Shown: positions 28,419 to 35,710 of the stretch, piece by piece
Layout of the letters: each line of letters starts with the position of its first letter
Position numbering within the stretch: position 1 is the stretch's first letter
Assembly: GCA_021739695.1 (NCBI GenBank)
Contig: JAIPBM010000012.1
Coordinates: 54,612-118,611 of the forward strand
Length of the DNA: 64,000 nucleotides
Reading direction: 5' to 3'
Source: Flavobacteriales bacterium
GTDB taxonomy: Bacteria > Bacteroidota > Bacteroidia > UBA10329
Program-made: the position numbers and the translations under genes
Notes under the pieces: generated by a model
Seen by the model: only the letters and a program-made list of their open reading frames with translations
Database searches by the model: none
What the model was told of the DNA's origin: nothing

Positions 28419-28450
28419 AAAAATCCCTTGAACCGAAGCACAAGGGATTC
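28419..28450 (-). terminator. Rho-independent terminator after rpmA
   Basis: On the minus strand AATCCCTTG, a 10-base loop and CAAGGGATT are followed by TTTTGTTTTC. It closes the rplU-rpmA operon before serS. Confidence 0.85.
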
Positions 28451-28473
28451 CTTATATAATCTTATCGGTTCGA

Positions 28474-28731
28474 TTAGCTCAATGGAACTACCGAAACAAA
28501 CGAACGATTGTCTTTTTTCTTTCTGAATTCTACAACACCGTCAACCAATGCAAAAAGTGTATGGTCTTTTCCAATACCTACATTTTCTCCTGGGTGGTGT
28601 TGTGTTCCTCGTTGTCTGATGATGATGTTACCAGCAACAGCAGCTTGACCTCCGAAGATTTTCACTCCGAGTCGTTTGCTTTCTGATTCCCTTCCGTTCT
28701 TGGAACTACCGGCTCCTTTCTTGTGTGCCAT
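28474..28731 (-). CDS. rpmA: 50S ribosomal protein bL27
   Basis: An 85-residue ribosomal protein whose N-terminal tail reaches the peptidyl-transferase centre. [20 protein letters not shown] and [13 protein letters not shown] are the family signatures. The start directly gives the mature N-terminus, without the cleaved extension known from some Firmicutes. It follows rplU by 24 bases. Confidence 0.98.
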   Translation of the reverse strand: MAHKKGAGSSKNGRESESKRLGVKIFGGQAAVAGNIIIRQRGTQHHPGENVGIGKDHTLFALVDGVVEFRKKKDNRSFVSVVPLS

Positions 28732-28755
28732 GGTTGTTTTCTTTTATTCGGATTA

Positions 28756-29160
28756 TTATTCTTTTTCGTCTGATTTGGCCTCTACTTCAGGAGCAGCAAC
28801 CTCAGCTTTTGGGGCAGCTTCTTTCTTTTCAGCTTTTGCAGCGCCACCTTTTGCAGAAATACCTTCAATCAACAATTCAGTCAACGCTTGTCTGTGACCG
28901 TTTTGTTTTTGGTATCCTTTTCTTCTCTTTTTCTTGAAGACGGCAATCTTCTCATCTTTTAGATGGGCAACAATCTTAGCAGAAACAGTCGCTCCGCTGA
29001 TTGTTGGCGCTCCAACAGATACTTTACCGTTCTCCTCCAAAAGCAGAACCTTATCGAAAGTTACTTTAGAACCTTCTTTTCCTTCCAAACGGTGAGCGAA
29101 CACTTTCGTGTCTTTCTCAACCTTAAACTGTTGGCCAGCTATATCAACAATTGCGTACAT
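28756..29160 (-). CDS. rplU: 50S ribosomal protein bL21 with C-terminal tail
   Basis: A 134-residue protein. The first about 100 residues are the conserved bL21 barrel (MYAIVDIAGQQFKVEKDTKV, KKRRKGYQKQNGHRQ). The remaining 35 or so are a low-complexity Ala/Lys/Glu tail (AEKKEAAPKAEVAAPEVEA) absent from Escherichia coli bL21, an extension seen in other Bacteroidota. It leads the rplU-rpmA operon behind a consensus promoter. Confidence 0.97.
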   Translation of the reverse strand: MYAIVDIAGQQFKVEKDTKVFAHRLEGKEGSKVTFDKVLLLEENGKVSVGAPTISGATVSAKIVAHLKDEKIAVFKKKRRKGYQKQNGHRQALTELLIEGISAKGGAAKAEKKEAAPKAEVAAPEVEAKSDEKE

Positions 29161-29183
29161 CTTAAAACAGAATTGTATTTAAC

Positions 29184-29196
29184 TCCCCAAAACGGG
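29184..29196 (-). promoter_or_regulatory. Small hairpin in the rplU leader
   Basis: CCCC-AAAAC-GGGG lies in the 40-base leader between the rplU promoter and start. Such leader stems sometimes act in autoregulation of ribosomal protein operons, but no known leader motif was recognised. Confidence 0.35.
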
Positions 29197-29200
29197 GCTG

Positions 29201-29230
29201 CAAATTTAAAAAAAGAAGTGTTGCTTACAA
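29201..29230 (-). promoter_or_regulatory. Consensus promoter of rplU-rpmA
   Basis: On the minus strand TTG at 29230-29228, a 19-base spacer, and TAAATTTG at 29208-29201. Both elements and the spacing fit the Bacteroidota promoter exactly, as expected for a highly expressed ribosomal operon. Confidence 0.75.
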
Positions 29231-29251
29231 CTTCCGCAAACAATAATTTGT

Positions 29252-30943
29252 TCAACGGTTAAAATGAAGCAGTCTTTCAGTATAAACCTTGTCGTTAACG
29301 ATGAGTTGAATAAGGTACAATCCGTTCGGGTCTGAACCGTTTGCCGCATCAAAACTGAAGGTTGATTGACCAGCAGCCATTGAACCACCATAGAGGTTCT
29401 TTACCTGCTGTCCTAAACTGTTGAACACGTTCAATTGTACATCAGCCGTTTCTTGCAAGGTGAATTTGATGTTTGAAGTTCCATTGGTCGGGTTCGGATA
29501 GACCGACATGAATGAAGGTTCTTCTTCATCAACAGTAGAAATCCCGTTCGGGTTGGCAGGAACACGTTCTCGCGTGTATTGAATGAAAGCAAGCATCATT
29601 TCATCGTTTGTTGTCAGTCCGAAATTGATGAAGAGGGCAGGTTCGTTTGCACTCGCAGGAATTCGGTATTTGGCTACCTGGATCACACCATCCTTTTCAG
29701 CAATTGGCACCAACTCGCCATAAACTTGATCGAGATATAGGTTTCCTGGATGCTCCCAATCATAATATCCCTGATTAAAATCGTAGGTGGTATTGTAAAA
29801 TCCCTCATACAATTTATCGCCCTGACTTCCATCAGGATTTCGTTTGAAGATATCGTAGTCCGTTCCGTATTTATGGGTGTGCGATGAAAGGAACCAAATG
29901 TAAAGCGAATCGGTAGCGCTTGGCCCAAAGGTGACAGGGTCTGTGAATGACACCTCGGTGTCGGTGTTAGGAATGAAAATGTTCAGGTTGATCAACAATT
30001 CGCTGTGCATTTCAATAAGTTCACTCGCATTGTTATTGTCAGTGTGGAAATTGATGTATGCTTCAGCGGCCAAGATGGAATCGCCATTGGACGCATAATT
30101 TATGAGGTGATAGTTGAGGTCTATGACTGCATTCTCATCTATCTTGTAAGCAGTTCCTGCAGGCAGCGAAGTGATATCGGGATCTACCCAACCAACCATA
30201 TATTCTGCATCTTGGAACGCATTCTGAACAGTTACAGGACGCAAGCCCTCTTCAATACCAGCATCCGTTCCTGGAAGGAATTCGAACAACAGAAAGTGAT
30301 GGGATTCATCGTTGAATATGGCTTCGAACTGAACTACGTCTTGAAGTTCCGGATTGTTGACCTTCTCCTTCTTATAGAACTCGACCTCTTGCCCCGGCTC
30401 TAAGAAAAAAGGACCAAGGTGCATCTGAAAACCTTCTCCAGCAGCAGGAGCATCCGGAACGGCTATACGCGCCATTCCGTTGTTGTTGTAATAATCGTCC
30501 AAGACCTGAGGGTCTACTACTGTTCCATTCTGTGGTGCACCGGCCAATATCCATTGTCGCATCAGCTCAATTTCTTCTTTAGCAAGTGCCGATTGATTCT
30601 GAGGCATTGAAGAGCCTTCTGCCAGATCCATTCCGTAAACACCGTCCCAGTCTGTTGTAGCGCACTTATATAGCAGAAAACTCTTGTGCGGATAACCAGC
30701 GTCCACCAACTTATAGCCTTTTGTCTGTGCGGCAGGATTGAGAGGATCTACACCAACCAAGGCTGCAATAAGCGATGCGGGGTTTCCACTCAGATCCAAA
30801 TTGGCGCTAGGATTTGCTCCACTATGACAACCAGTGGTGCAATTTGCCTGAAAAATGTTGCTAATTGATTGAAGTGTGGACTGAGCAGAAACAAGGTTTG
30901 GTAATGATGCCACCAAAAGGGCGAGAAGTAATTGTTTTTTCAT
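29252..30943 (-). CDS. T9SS-exported copper monooxygenase-like protein with cytochrome-like domain
   Basis: A 563-residue secreted protein. The signal peptide is MKKQLLLALLVASLPNLVSA. Residues 22-140 resemble a planctomycete-type cytochrome c domain: CTTGCH at 35-40, Met113 in SSMPQ and the closing MRQWILAGAP; the haem site is CX3CH, one residue longer than usual. From about 170 comes a PHM-like (type II copper, ascorbate-dependent) pair of domains with HH at 215-216 (SHHF), DLNYHLINY and SSHTHKYGTDY as copper-ligand regions. The last 85 residues are a T9SS type A sorting domain (SVYPNPTNG). A longer frame reaching back to 31246 lacks a signal peptide and overlaps the next gene, so it was rejected. 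Confidence 0.82.
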   Translation of the reverse strand: MKKQLLLALLVASLPNLVSAQSTLQSISNIFQANCTTGCHSGANPSANLDLSGNPASLIAALVGVDPLNPAAQTKGYKLVDAGYPHKSFLLYKCATTDWDGVYGMDLAEGSSMPQNQSALAKEEIELMRQWILAGAPQNGTVVDPQVLDDYYNNNGMARIAVPDAPAAGEGFQMHLGPFFLEPGQEVEFYKKEKVNNPELQDVVQFEAIFNDESHHFLLFEFLPGTDAGIEEGLRPVTVQNAFQDAEYMVGWVDPDITSLPAGTAYKIDENAVIDLNYHLINYASNGDSILAAEAYINFHTDNNNASELIEMHSELLINLNIFIPNTDTEVSFTDPVTFGPSATDSLYIWFLSSHTHKYGTDYDIFKRNPDGSQGDKLYEGFYNTTYDFNQGYYDWEHPGNLYLDQVYGELVPIAEKDGVIQVAKYRIPASANEPALFINFGLTTNDEMMLAFIQYTRERVPANPNGISTVDEEEPSFMSVYPNPTNGTSNIKFTLQETADVQLNVFNSLGQQVKNLYGGSMAAGQSTFSFDAANGSDPNGLYLIQLIVNDKVYTERLLHFNR

Positions 30944-30975
30944 TTGAATGTGTGGGGCATGAAATAATTGAATTC

Positions 30976-30983
30976 CAAAAATA
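30976..30983 (-). promoter_or_regulatory. -7 element for the copper-protein gene
   Basis: Read leftward this is TATTTTTG, a full TAnnTTTG match, about 32 bases before the ATG at 30943 and inside the short space after the transporter stop. It supports the start at 30943. Confidence 0.45.
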
Positions 30984-31005
30984 GTATGCAAGCCGAATAA
31001 TTCTG

Positions 31006-31872
31006 TCACTTTCTTGCCTTTTGAACCAAAAACACACCTAATAAGATTATAATAACCCCAGAAATCGACCAAAGGCTCACTTGCTCTCCATCCAACACAC
31101 CCCAACCAATGGCAATGACCGGGACAATGTAAGTGACCATGGATGCGAATAAGGCTCCGCCAGATTGTATCAATCTGTTGAACATGAGGACGGCCAAGGA
31201 GGTGCCTACTACGGCCAAAACGGCAATGGCGGAGAAAGACATCCAAGCAAAATCGTGATCAAAGCGTGAGGTGAAATCGGTTGAGAAGAGATAAATGAGG
31301 CATAGCGGTCCGATCCAAAGAAACGAGCCAGCAGTTATAAGCACGGACGGCATATTGCTCAGGTATTTGCGCACTACGTTAAGATTGAAGGCATAGCAGG
31401 TACTGGCCGCGACCACAAACAAGGCCTGCGGCTTGAAGCCATCGATACCATCGGGCATAACGATGAGAAGAAGCGCCCCGATCAATCCGATCAATAGGCC
31501 AACTACCTGCAAAAACCATGTTCTAAGGCCGAAAAAGAGCAAGCCGAACACCATGGTGAGCAGAGGAACGAGTGAATTGAGCATTCCTGAGAGCGAACTA
31601 TCGATCTTGGTCTGGGCCGTGGCGAAGAGAAATGCAGGGATACCGCTACCTAGCCAACCAACGGAAAGCAAAATGAGCCATTGACGCTTCGCGATCTCTT
31701 TGAAGCGCCCAATTAGAAACGGGAGCGTGACCAGCCAGGCCAAGCCCATGCGCAAGGCCGCAATCTGGGTGTCTTCAAAAACCACCAGCCCCTTTTTCAT
31801 CAGAATGAAAGAGCTACCCCAAATGACGCCTATGAGAAGAAGAAGGAGCCAATTGCGCAGTGGATTTTGCAT
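31006..31872 (-). CDS. EamA/DMT-family transporter
   Basis: A 288-residue inner-membrane protein with ten predicted helices built from two EamA repeats. GVIWGSSFILMKKGL opens the first, and SGGALFASMVTYIVPVIAIG lies in the second; the C-terminus is the basic VQKARK. Members export metabolites, often amino acids or sugars, but the substrate cannot be read from the sequence. It precedes the copper-protein gene on the same strand. Confidence 0.9.
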   Translation of the reverse strand: MQNPLRNWLLLLLIGVIWGSSFILMKKGLVVFEDTQIAALRMGLAWLVTLPFLIGRFKEIAKRQWLILLSVGWLGSGIPAFLFATAQTKIDSSLSGMLNSLVPLLTMVFGLLFFGLRTWFLQVVGLLIGLIGALLLIVMPDGIDGFKPQALFVVAASTCYAFNLNVVRKYLSNMPSVLITAGSFLWIGPLCLIYLFSTDFTSRFDHDFAWMSFSAIAVLAVVGTSLAVLMFNRLIQSGGALFASMVTYIVPVIAIGWGVLDGEQVSLWSISGVIIILLGVFLVQKARK

Positions 31873-31944
31873 GGCGCAAAGAAACGCGTTGAGGAGATGA
31901 GTTTGACAGGTTAATCAGCTGTGGCAATTTACTTCTAGGCCATA

Positions 31945-31969
31945 GACCCTGAAACGAGTTCAGGGTGAC
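31945..31969. repeat. Palindromic repeat, family B, copy 1
   Basis: GACCCTGAAACGAGTTCAGG followed by GTGAC: arms ACCCTGAA and TTCAGGGT around a short loop. A copy differing at one base is at 33000-33024 in the same orientation. The two bracket the HMA gene pair. Confidence 0.85.
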
Positions 31970-32084
31970 GCGGTTATGGGTCGTTGGCGGATTATGAAAA
32001 GCTTGCTTGCACTGATCAAACCTTTGTTGATTGTAAGTGTTGCTTATGTGACAAGCGTCATACATTAAACCACAGAACATGTTT

Positions 32085-32092
32085 TACTTTTG
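32085..32092 (+). promoter_or_regulatory. -7 element next to the HMA gene start
   Basis: TACTTTTG matches TAnnTTTG exactly and ends 9 bases before the ATG at 32102. The transcript would have only a few leader bases. No upstream TTG at the normal spacing. Confidence 0.5.
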
Positions 32093-32101
32093 ACAAACGA
32101 A

Positions 32102-32320
32102 ATGAGTGAGAAAGCAAGCATAGCAGTAGAGGGCATGAGCTGCAACCATTGCTCCAATGCGGTGAAAAACCTGATTGAAGAAGTGGAGGGAGTAGAATCG
32201 GCCGAAGTGAATCTTGTGGAAAAAGAGGCGAAAGTGTATTTCGACCCGAACAAGACCAATGCAGAAGCAATCATCGAAAATATCAACAGTTCAGAAGTTT
32301 ATATAGCAACAGCGAAATGA
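32102..32320 (+). CDS. Heavy-metal-associated (HMA) metallochaperone
   Basis: A 72-residue single-domain ferredoxin-fold protein with the metal site GMSCNHCSNAV (CxxC near residue 15). It resembles CopZ-type carriers of Cu(I) or related soft metals in the cytoplasm. A TTG 12 bases upstream is in frame, but the ATG gives the usual length. The stop overlaps the start of the next HMA gene (ATGA), so the two are co-translated. Confidence 0.9.
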   Translation: MSEKASIAVEGMSCNHCSNAVKNLIEEVEGVESAEVNLVEKEAKVYFDPNKTNAEAIIENINSSEVYIATAK

Positions 32321-32754
32321 AAACGAGAATCTTATCAATCGCCATTATGGCATCAGCAGCATTAATGATCGGCTGCGGACAAACATCAACCGAAACAGCT
32401 ACCGAAGAGGTGCACATGATGAGCGTTGATGAAATGAAGACCCCGACCACATTGGCCGTTAAGATCGAAGGCATGAGTTGCCCTTCAGGCTGTGCTGGTC
32501 CAATTCAGGAAAATTGCGGAAAACTGACCGGTGTTGGCAAGAGCGAAGTGAATTTTGACGAAGGCATGGGTTATTTCACATTTGATGCGAGCCTTCTTTC
32601 TCAGGAAGATATTCTGAAGTGCATTTCTAACACCAATGGTGGCGGCATTTACACTGGAACGGTGGTTGAAGATGATGCTGAGGTTGAAACAGACGAGGCT
32701 ACGACTGAGGAGGCTGTTCATGAGGTGAAAGACGAGAATGAGGCGCATAGCTAG
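32317..32754 (+). CDS. HMA-domain lipoprotein
   Basis: A 145-residue protein with a lipoprotein signal ending in ALMIGC (Cys20). The mature part holds an HMA-like fold (TTLAVKIEGMSCPSGCAGPI) in which the metal loop is CPSGC, CxxxC instead of CxxC, with further cysteines in ENCGK and ILKCIS. An acidic tail rich in Asp/Glu and His closes it. It probably binds a soft metal in the periplasm or at the outer membrane and works with the cytoplasmic HMA protein encoded just before it; the metal itself is unknown. Confidence 0.82.
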   Translation: MKTRILSIAIMASAALMIGCGQTSTETATEEVHMMSVDEMKTPTTLAVKIEGMSCPSGCAGPIQENCGKLTGVGKSEVNFDEGMGYFTFDASLLSQEDILKCISNTNGGGIYTGTVVEDDAEVETDEATTEEAVHEVKDENEAHS

Positions 32755-32795
32755 TCGTTGTATGATGAACGTTGATTGCTGGTCTGTTTCCAATA

Positions 32796-32838
32796 AATCC
32801 CCCACCTCGTCCCTCGGCACCCCCTTTTAAAGGGGGAA
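32796..32838. repeat. Dispersed repeat, family C, copy 2
   Basis: The element runs from AATCCCCCACCTCGTCCCTC through GGCACCCCCTTTTAAAGGGGGAA, a hairpin-forming segment shared with 59729-59799. It lies downstream of the HMA pair. Confidence 0.75.
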
Positions 32839-32927
32839 TTGCAACTTGCCACCGTTGCTTAAAGTTGAATGATCTGTTCGGTCTGATCTAATTGGCAGAG
32901 AAACGGGAAAATGAAAAACGAGTACGG

Positions 32928-32956
32928 AAAAAGGTCGCTGCATAGCGGCCTTTTTT
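32928..32956 (+). terminator. Rho-independent terminator of the HMA pair
   Basis: AAAAAGGTCGCT, loop GCAT and AGCGGCCTTTTTT form a GC-rich stem with one G-T pair, followed by TTTGTTTT. It closes the HMA transcript before the aldehyde dehydrogenase gene. Confidence 0.85.
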
Positions 32957-32999
32957 GTTTTAAGACATCAATTACAGCTCATTCAGCATGATTTATTGA

Positions 33000-33024
33000 G
33001 ACCCTGAAACAAGTTCAGGGTGAC
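33000..33024. repeat. Palindromic repeat, family B, copy 2
   Basis: GACCCTGAAACAAGTTCAGG followed by GTGAC, 24 of 25 bases identical to 31945-31969 and in direct orientation. It ends 16 bases before the -7 box of the next gene. Confidence 0.85.
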
Positions 33025-33039
33025 AACAGACGGGATTAT

Positions 33040-33047
33040 TACTTTCG
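33040..33047 (+). promoter_or_regulatory. Possible -7 element abutting the dehydrogenase start
   Basis: TACTTTCG fits TAnnTTTG at 7 of 8 positions and is followed at once by the ATG at 33048. If active, the message would start inside or at the first codons, so the second ATG (33054) may be the real start. Confidence 0.35.
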
Positions 33048-34472
33048 ATGACTATGAAAGAATACAAACTGATCATTGAGGGAAAGGAAGTGACCACATC
33101 GGAGGTGTTAACGGTGAAGAATCCGTTTGACGGTTCGGTTGTAGGGACGAGTTACCTGGCAGGGAAGGATGAATTGGAAGCCGCCATCAGCGCAGCGCAA
33201 AAAGCACGGAAGGAACTTTGGGATCTGCCATCTCATGTACGTGCTGCGGCATTGGAACAGATTTCGGATGAATTGCACGAGAGACGCGAGGAATTGGCGT
33301 TGCTGCTTGCGCGGGAATGTGCCAAGCCCTTGAAGTATGCGCTGGGCGAAATTGATCGCTCGGTGCAAACATTTAAGGTGGCAAGCGAAGAAGCGAAACG
33401 TTTGCCAAGTGAGGTTTTGCAATTAGATACGACCAAGGCAGGTGAAGGGCGCGAGGGAATTGTGAAATACTTTCCTGTGGGATTGGTGGCGGGCATTGCA
33501 CCTTTCAACTTCCCGATGAACTTGGTGGCGCATAAGATCGCGCCAGCCATTGCGGCCGGTTGTCCGATCATTCTCAAACCAGCATCTTCTACTCCACTCT
33601 CTTCGTTGGAATTGATGCGCATTATTGAAAAGACCGCATTGCCAAAGGGAAGTGTGACGGTGCTTCCGATGGATAGAGAAACGGGAAATCAGTTGGTGAC
33701 GGACGAGCGGTTTGCGCTGCTCTCTTTTACGGGCTCGCCTGTGGTTGGTTGGAAGATGAAAGAGCAAGCGGGCAAGAAGAAAGTGGTGTTGGAGTTGGGC
33801 GGAAACGCAGGCGTGATCATCTCCGAAGGGACGAATCTAGCGAAAGCCTTGCCACGCTTGTTGGTTGGAGCCTTTGCCTATTCAGGACAGGTATGTATTC
33901 ACGCGCAGCGATTCTATGTACATCGTTCGCTGTTCGCAGATTTCTGTGAGGAGATGAAGGCAGGCGCAGAAGCATTGAAATGGGGCGACCCAAGCGATGC
34001 TGAAACGGACATCACAGCTATGATTGACAAAGACAATACAAACAGGATAGCCGAATGGCTGGATGAAGCGGTGAAAGCTGGTGCTGAGGTCGTATCTGGC
34101 GGCTATGAGAAGGGTGGTATGTTTGCTCCGACCATCTTGACGAATGTGAAGAAGGAGATGCGCGTCTGTTCAGAAGAGGTTTTCGGACCTGTGATAACGG
34201 TGGAGGCTTTTGACGCATTTGAAGAAGCCATTGCCATGCTTAACGATACGAAGTTTGGGCTGCAAGCAGGTGTTTACACCGATAGCATCGCTGAAATGAA
34301 CCTTGCATTCGAGAAAATTGAATGTGGCGGTGTGATCATTAATGATGTGCCGACTTTCCGCGTAGATCACATGCCCTATGGCGGCATAAAAGAAAGCGGT
34401 CTGGGCCGCGAAGGGCTGAAATATGCCATCCTTGATATGATGGAGCCGCGGATTCTGGTGAAACCGAAATGA
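33048..34472 (+). CDS. NAD(P)-dependent aldehyde dehydrogenase
   Basis: A 474-residue ALDH-superfamily enzyme that oxidises an aldehyde to the acid. The cofactor region contains PFNFPMNLVAHKIAPAIAAG and FTGSPVVGWKM. The general base Glu is in VLELGGNAG (near residue 248), and the nucleophile Cys is in YSGQVCIHAQR (near 283). The C-terminus RVDHMPYGGIKESGLGREG is standard. It resembles lactaldehyde- and GapN-like dehydrogenases; the substrate is not determined. It is a single-gene unit after a terminator. Confidence 0.92.
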   Translation: MTMKEYKLIIEGKEVTTSEVLTVKNPFDGSVVGTSYLAGKDELEAAISAAQKARKELWDLPSHVRAAALEQISDELHERREELALLLARECAKPLKYALGEIDRSVQTFKVASEEAKRLPSEVLQLDTTKAGEGREGIVKYFPVGLVAGIAPFNFPMNLVAHKIAPAIAAGCPIILKPASSTPLSSLELMRIIEKTALPKGSVTVLPMDRETGNQLVTDERFALLSFTGSPVVGWKMKEQAGKKKVVLELGGNAGVIISEGTNLAKALPRLLVGAFAYSGQVCIHAQRFYVHRSLFADFCEEMKAGAEALKWGDPSDAETDITAMIDKDNTNRIAEWLDEAVKAGAEVVSGGYEKGGMFAPTILTNVKKEMRVCSEEVFGPVITVEAFDAFEEAIAMLNDTKFGLQAGVYTDSIAEMNLAFEKIECGGVIINDVPTFRVDHMPYGGIKESGLGREGLKYAILDMMEPRILVKPK

Positions 34473-34860
34473 GAAGGGGGTATTGAGATATGATTATCGA
34501 GATGCGAGTAGTGGTAAGCGAGGAGCGAGGAACTGGAAGACCCGATTTCTTGTCAGCAAGCTGTCTAAGCGAAGTCTAATCTTATCGTTTCGAAGATTCA
34601 ACATGCTAAGGAACAGTCGGAACCAGTCAAAGTCAAATCCGTAGCAGTCTATGACAAGGTCTAACCAGCCTTTTCCAAATCCTAAGTAGTCGGTGCAAAG
34701 GCGAATCTAGCGTGGGAGAAGTCGGAAGCCGTCTAGGAACAATCGTTAGTAGTCGATGCCAATGCGGAAAGGTGCATTTAGGAGAGGAAATTATGGCCTG
34801 ATGGACACTAAACGTGCTTAGATGTGCGTTTATGACTTATCTCTATTCAAGAATTCCGAC
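34473..34860. other. Non-coding region with recurring GTC motifs
   Basis: About 390 bases without a supported gene. The hexamers GTCTAA, GTCGGA and GTCAAA recur about a dozen times between 34552 and 34760, including the similar blocks CAGTCGGAACCAGTC (from 34615) and AAGTCGGAAGCCGTC (from 34719). The spacing is irregular. It could be a decayed reading frame, an array of binding sites for the HTH protein encoded next, or an RNA; nothing decides between these. Confidence 0.4.
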
Positions 34861-35529
34861 ATGTTAAAGCTGAATCTCACGCCATTGATACAGGCCAAGG
34901 GCTTCACACAATCTCAGGCCTTTTTGCGCAAACACGGGTTTACGGCCCGAGAAGCTCGCACCTTGATGAACGAGAAGAGTGTTCGCCTTATTCGCGATAG
35001 CATGATACAGCGGTTGTGTGAAACATTCTTGTGCGAACCGAATGATCTTATGAGTTGGACAGATAAACAGAATGATCTGTTTCAGCGGCTGAATATTGGA
35101 ACAGTCCGTCCATTGCACGATCTGATGAAAGGTAAGTCTCAGGCAGAAGTCCAGCTGTTATTGGAACAACTGAAGTTGGAACTAAAAGCGAAGCCGCCTA
35201 TTTCATCGAATGGGAAAGGACGTTTGTTTGTGAATGTGAGGCGCTTGATAGAAGAGCGACAACAGCCACATCCTCAACGATTTTTAGAGTTGAACGGTTT
35301 TACGAAGATGGAGGCGAATAAATTGCTTGACCCAAAACGCACATCAATTCGGATGAAGATGCTATCTCGGCTGTGTGTGTTCTTTGATTGTTTGCCCAAC
35401 GAATTGTTTGACTGGGATGGTTCCGAGGAACATTTTCTAAACGCACTGCGGAAAGACCCAGTTGTTGATCTAAAGGTGGCTTTTGACCGATTGCCGTCAA
35501 ATGTGGTAAGGCGTCTAATAGGCAGTTAA
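34861..35529 (+). CDS. Protein with two Cro/C1-type HTH domains
   Basis: A 222-residue protein made of two copies of the same HTH_26-like unit. The first (from MLKLNLTPLIQAKGFTQSQ) reads FLRKHGFTAREARTLMNEKS and ends CEPNDLMSW. The second (from residue about 125, LFVNVRRLIEERQQ) reads FLELNGFTKMEANKLLDPKR and ends LPNELFDW. Single-domain relatives with the PNDLxxW ending are common in Bacteroidota; a tandem form could bind two half-sites as a monomer. An upstream ATG at 34822 would add 13 residues, but 34861 matches the start of the second repeat. Confidence 0.72.
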   Translation: MLKLNLTPLIQAKGFTQSQAFLRKHGFTAREARTLMNEKSVRLIRDSMIQRLCETFLCEPNDLMSWTDKQNDLFQRLNIGTVRPLHDLMKGKSQAEVQLLLEQLKLELKAKPPISSNGKGRLFVNVRRLIEERQQPHPQRFLELNGFTKMEANKLLDPKRTSIRMKMLSRLCVFFDCLPNELFDWDGSEEHFLNALRKDPVVDLKVAFDRLPSNVVRRLIGS

Positions 35530-35530
35530 C

Positions 35531-35683
35531 CTATTTCCACCACCTCAGCGGGTTCAGCTTTTTGATCACCGATGCTTCGGGGTCACCGCCCGGGCCGAAT
35601 GACATCATGACCATGCTTATCTCGTTATCGATGGTTACTTTTTTGACTTCTGGCTTTTTGTAGGTTTTCTTCTTGGTGTTCAT
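35531..35683 (-). CDS. Small peptide 1, KKVTIDNEISMVMMS family
   Basis: A 50-residue reading frame (ATG at 35683, TAG at 35531). It opens with a Lys-rich stretch, MNTKKKTYKKPEV, then the core KKVTIDNEISMVMMSFGP, GGDPEA and the C-terminus SVIKKLNPLRWWK. A paralogue at 43929-44072 shares 35 of the last 37 residues; 15 codons differ silently and only 2 change the residue, which shows selection for the protein. There is no signal peptide. It lies 27 bases after the ELWxxDGT gene on the same strand and one base from the convergent HTH gene. Function is unknown; a precursor peptide or a small regulator of the secreted protein are possible readings. Confidence 0.8.
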   Translation of the reverse strand: MNTKKKTYKKPEVKKVTIDNEISMVMMSFGPGGDPEASVIKKLNPLRWWK

Positions 35684-35710
35684 GGTTCAATGTTTAAGGT
35701 TCAAAGTAGG

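Noticed and set aside
30944..31246. N-terminal extension of the copper-protein frame by 101 residues
   Set aside because: It runs antiparallel to nothing useful, overlaps the end of the transporter gene, lacks a signal peptide, and a -7 box lies between it and the better start at 30943.
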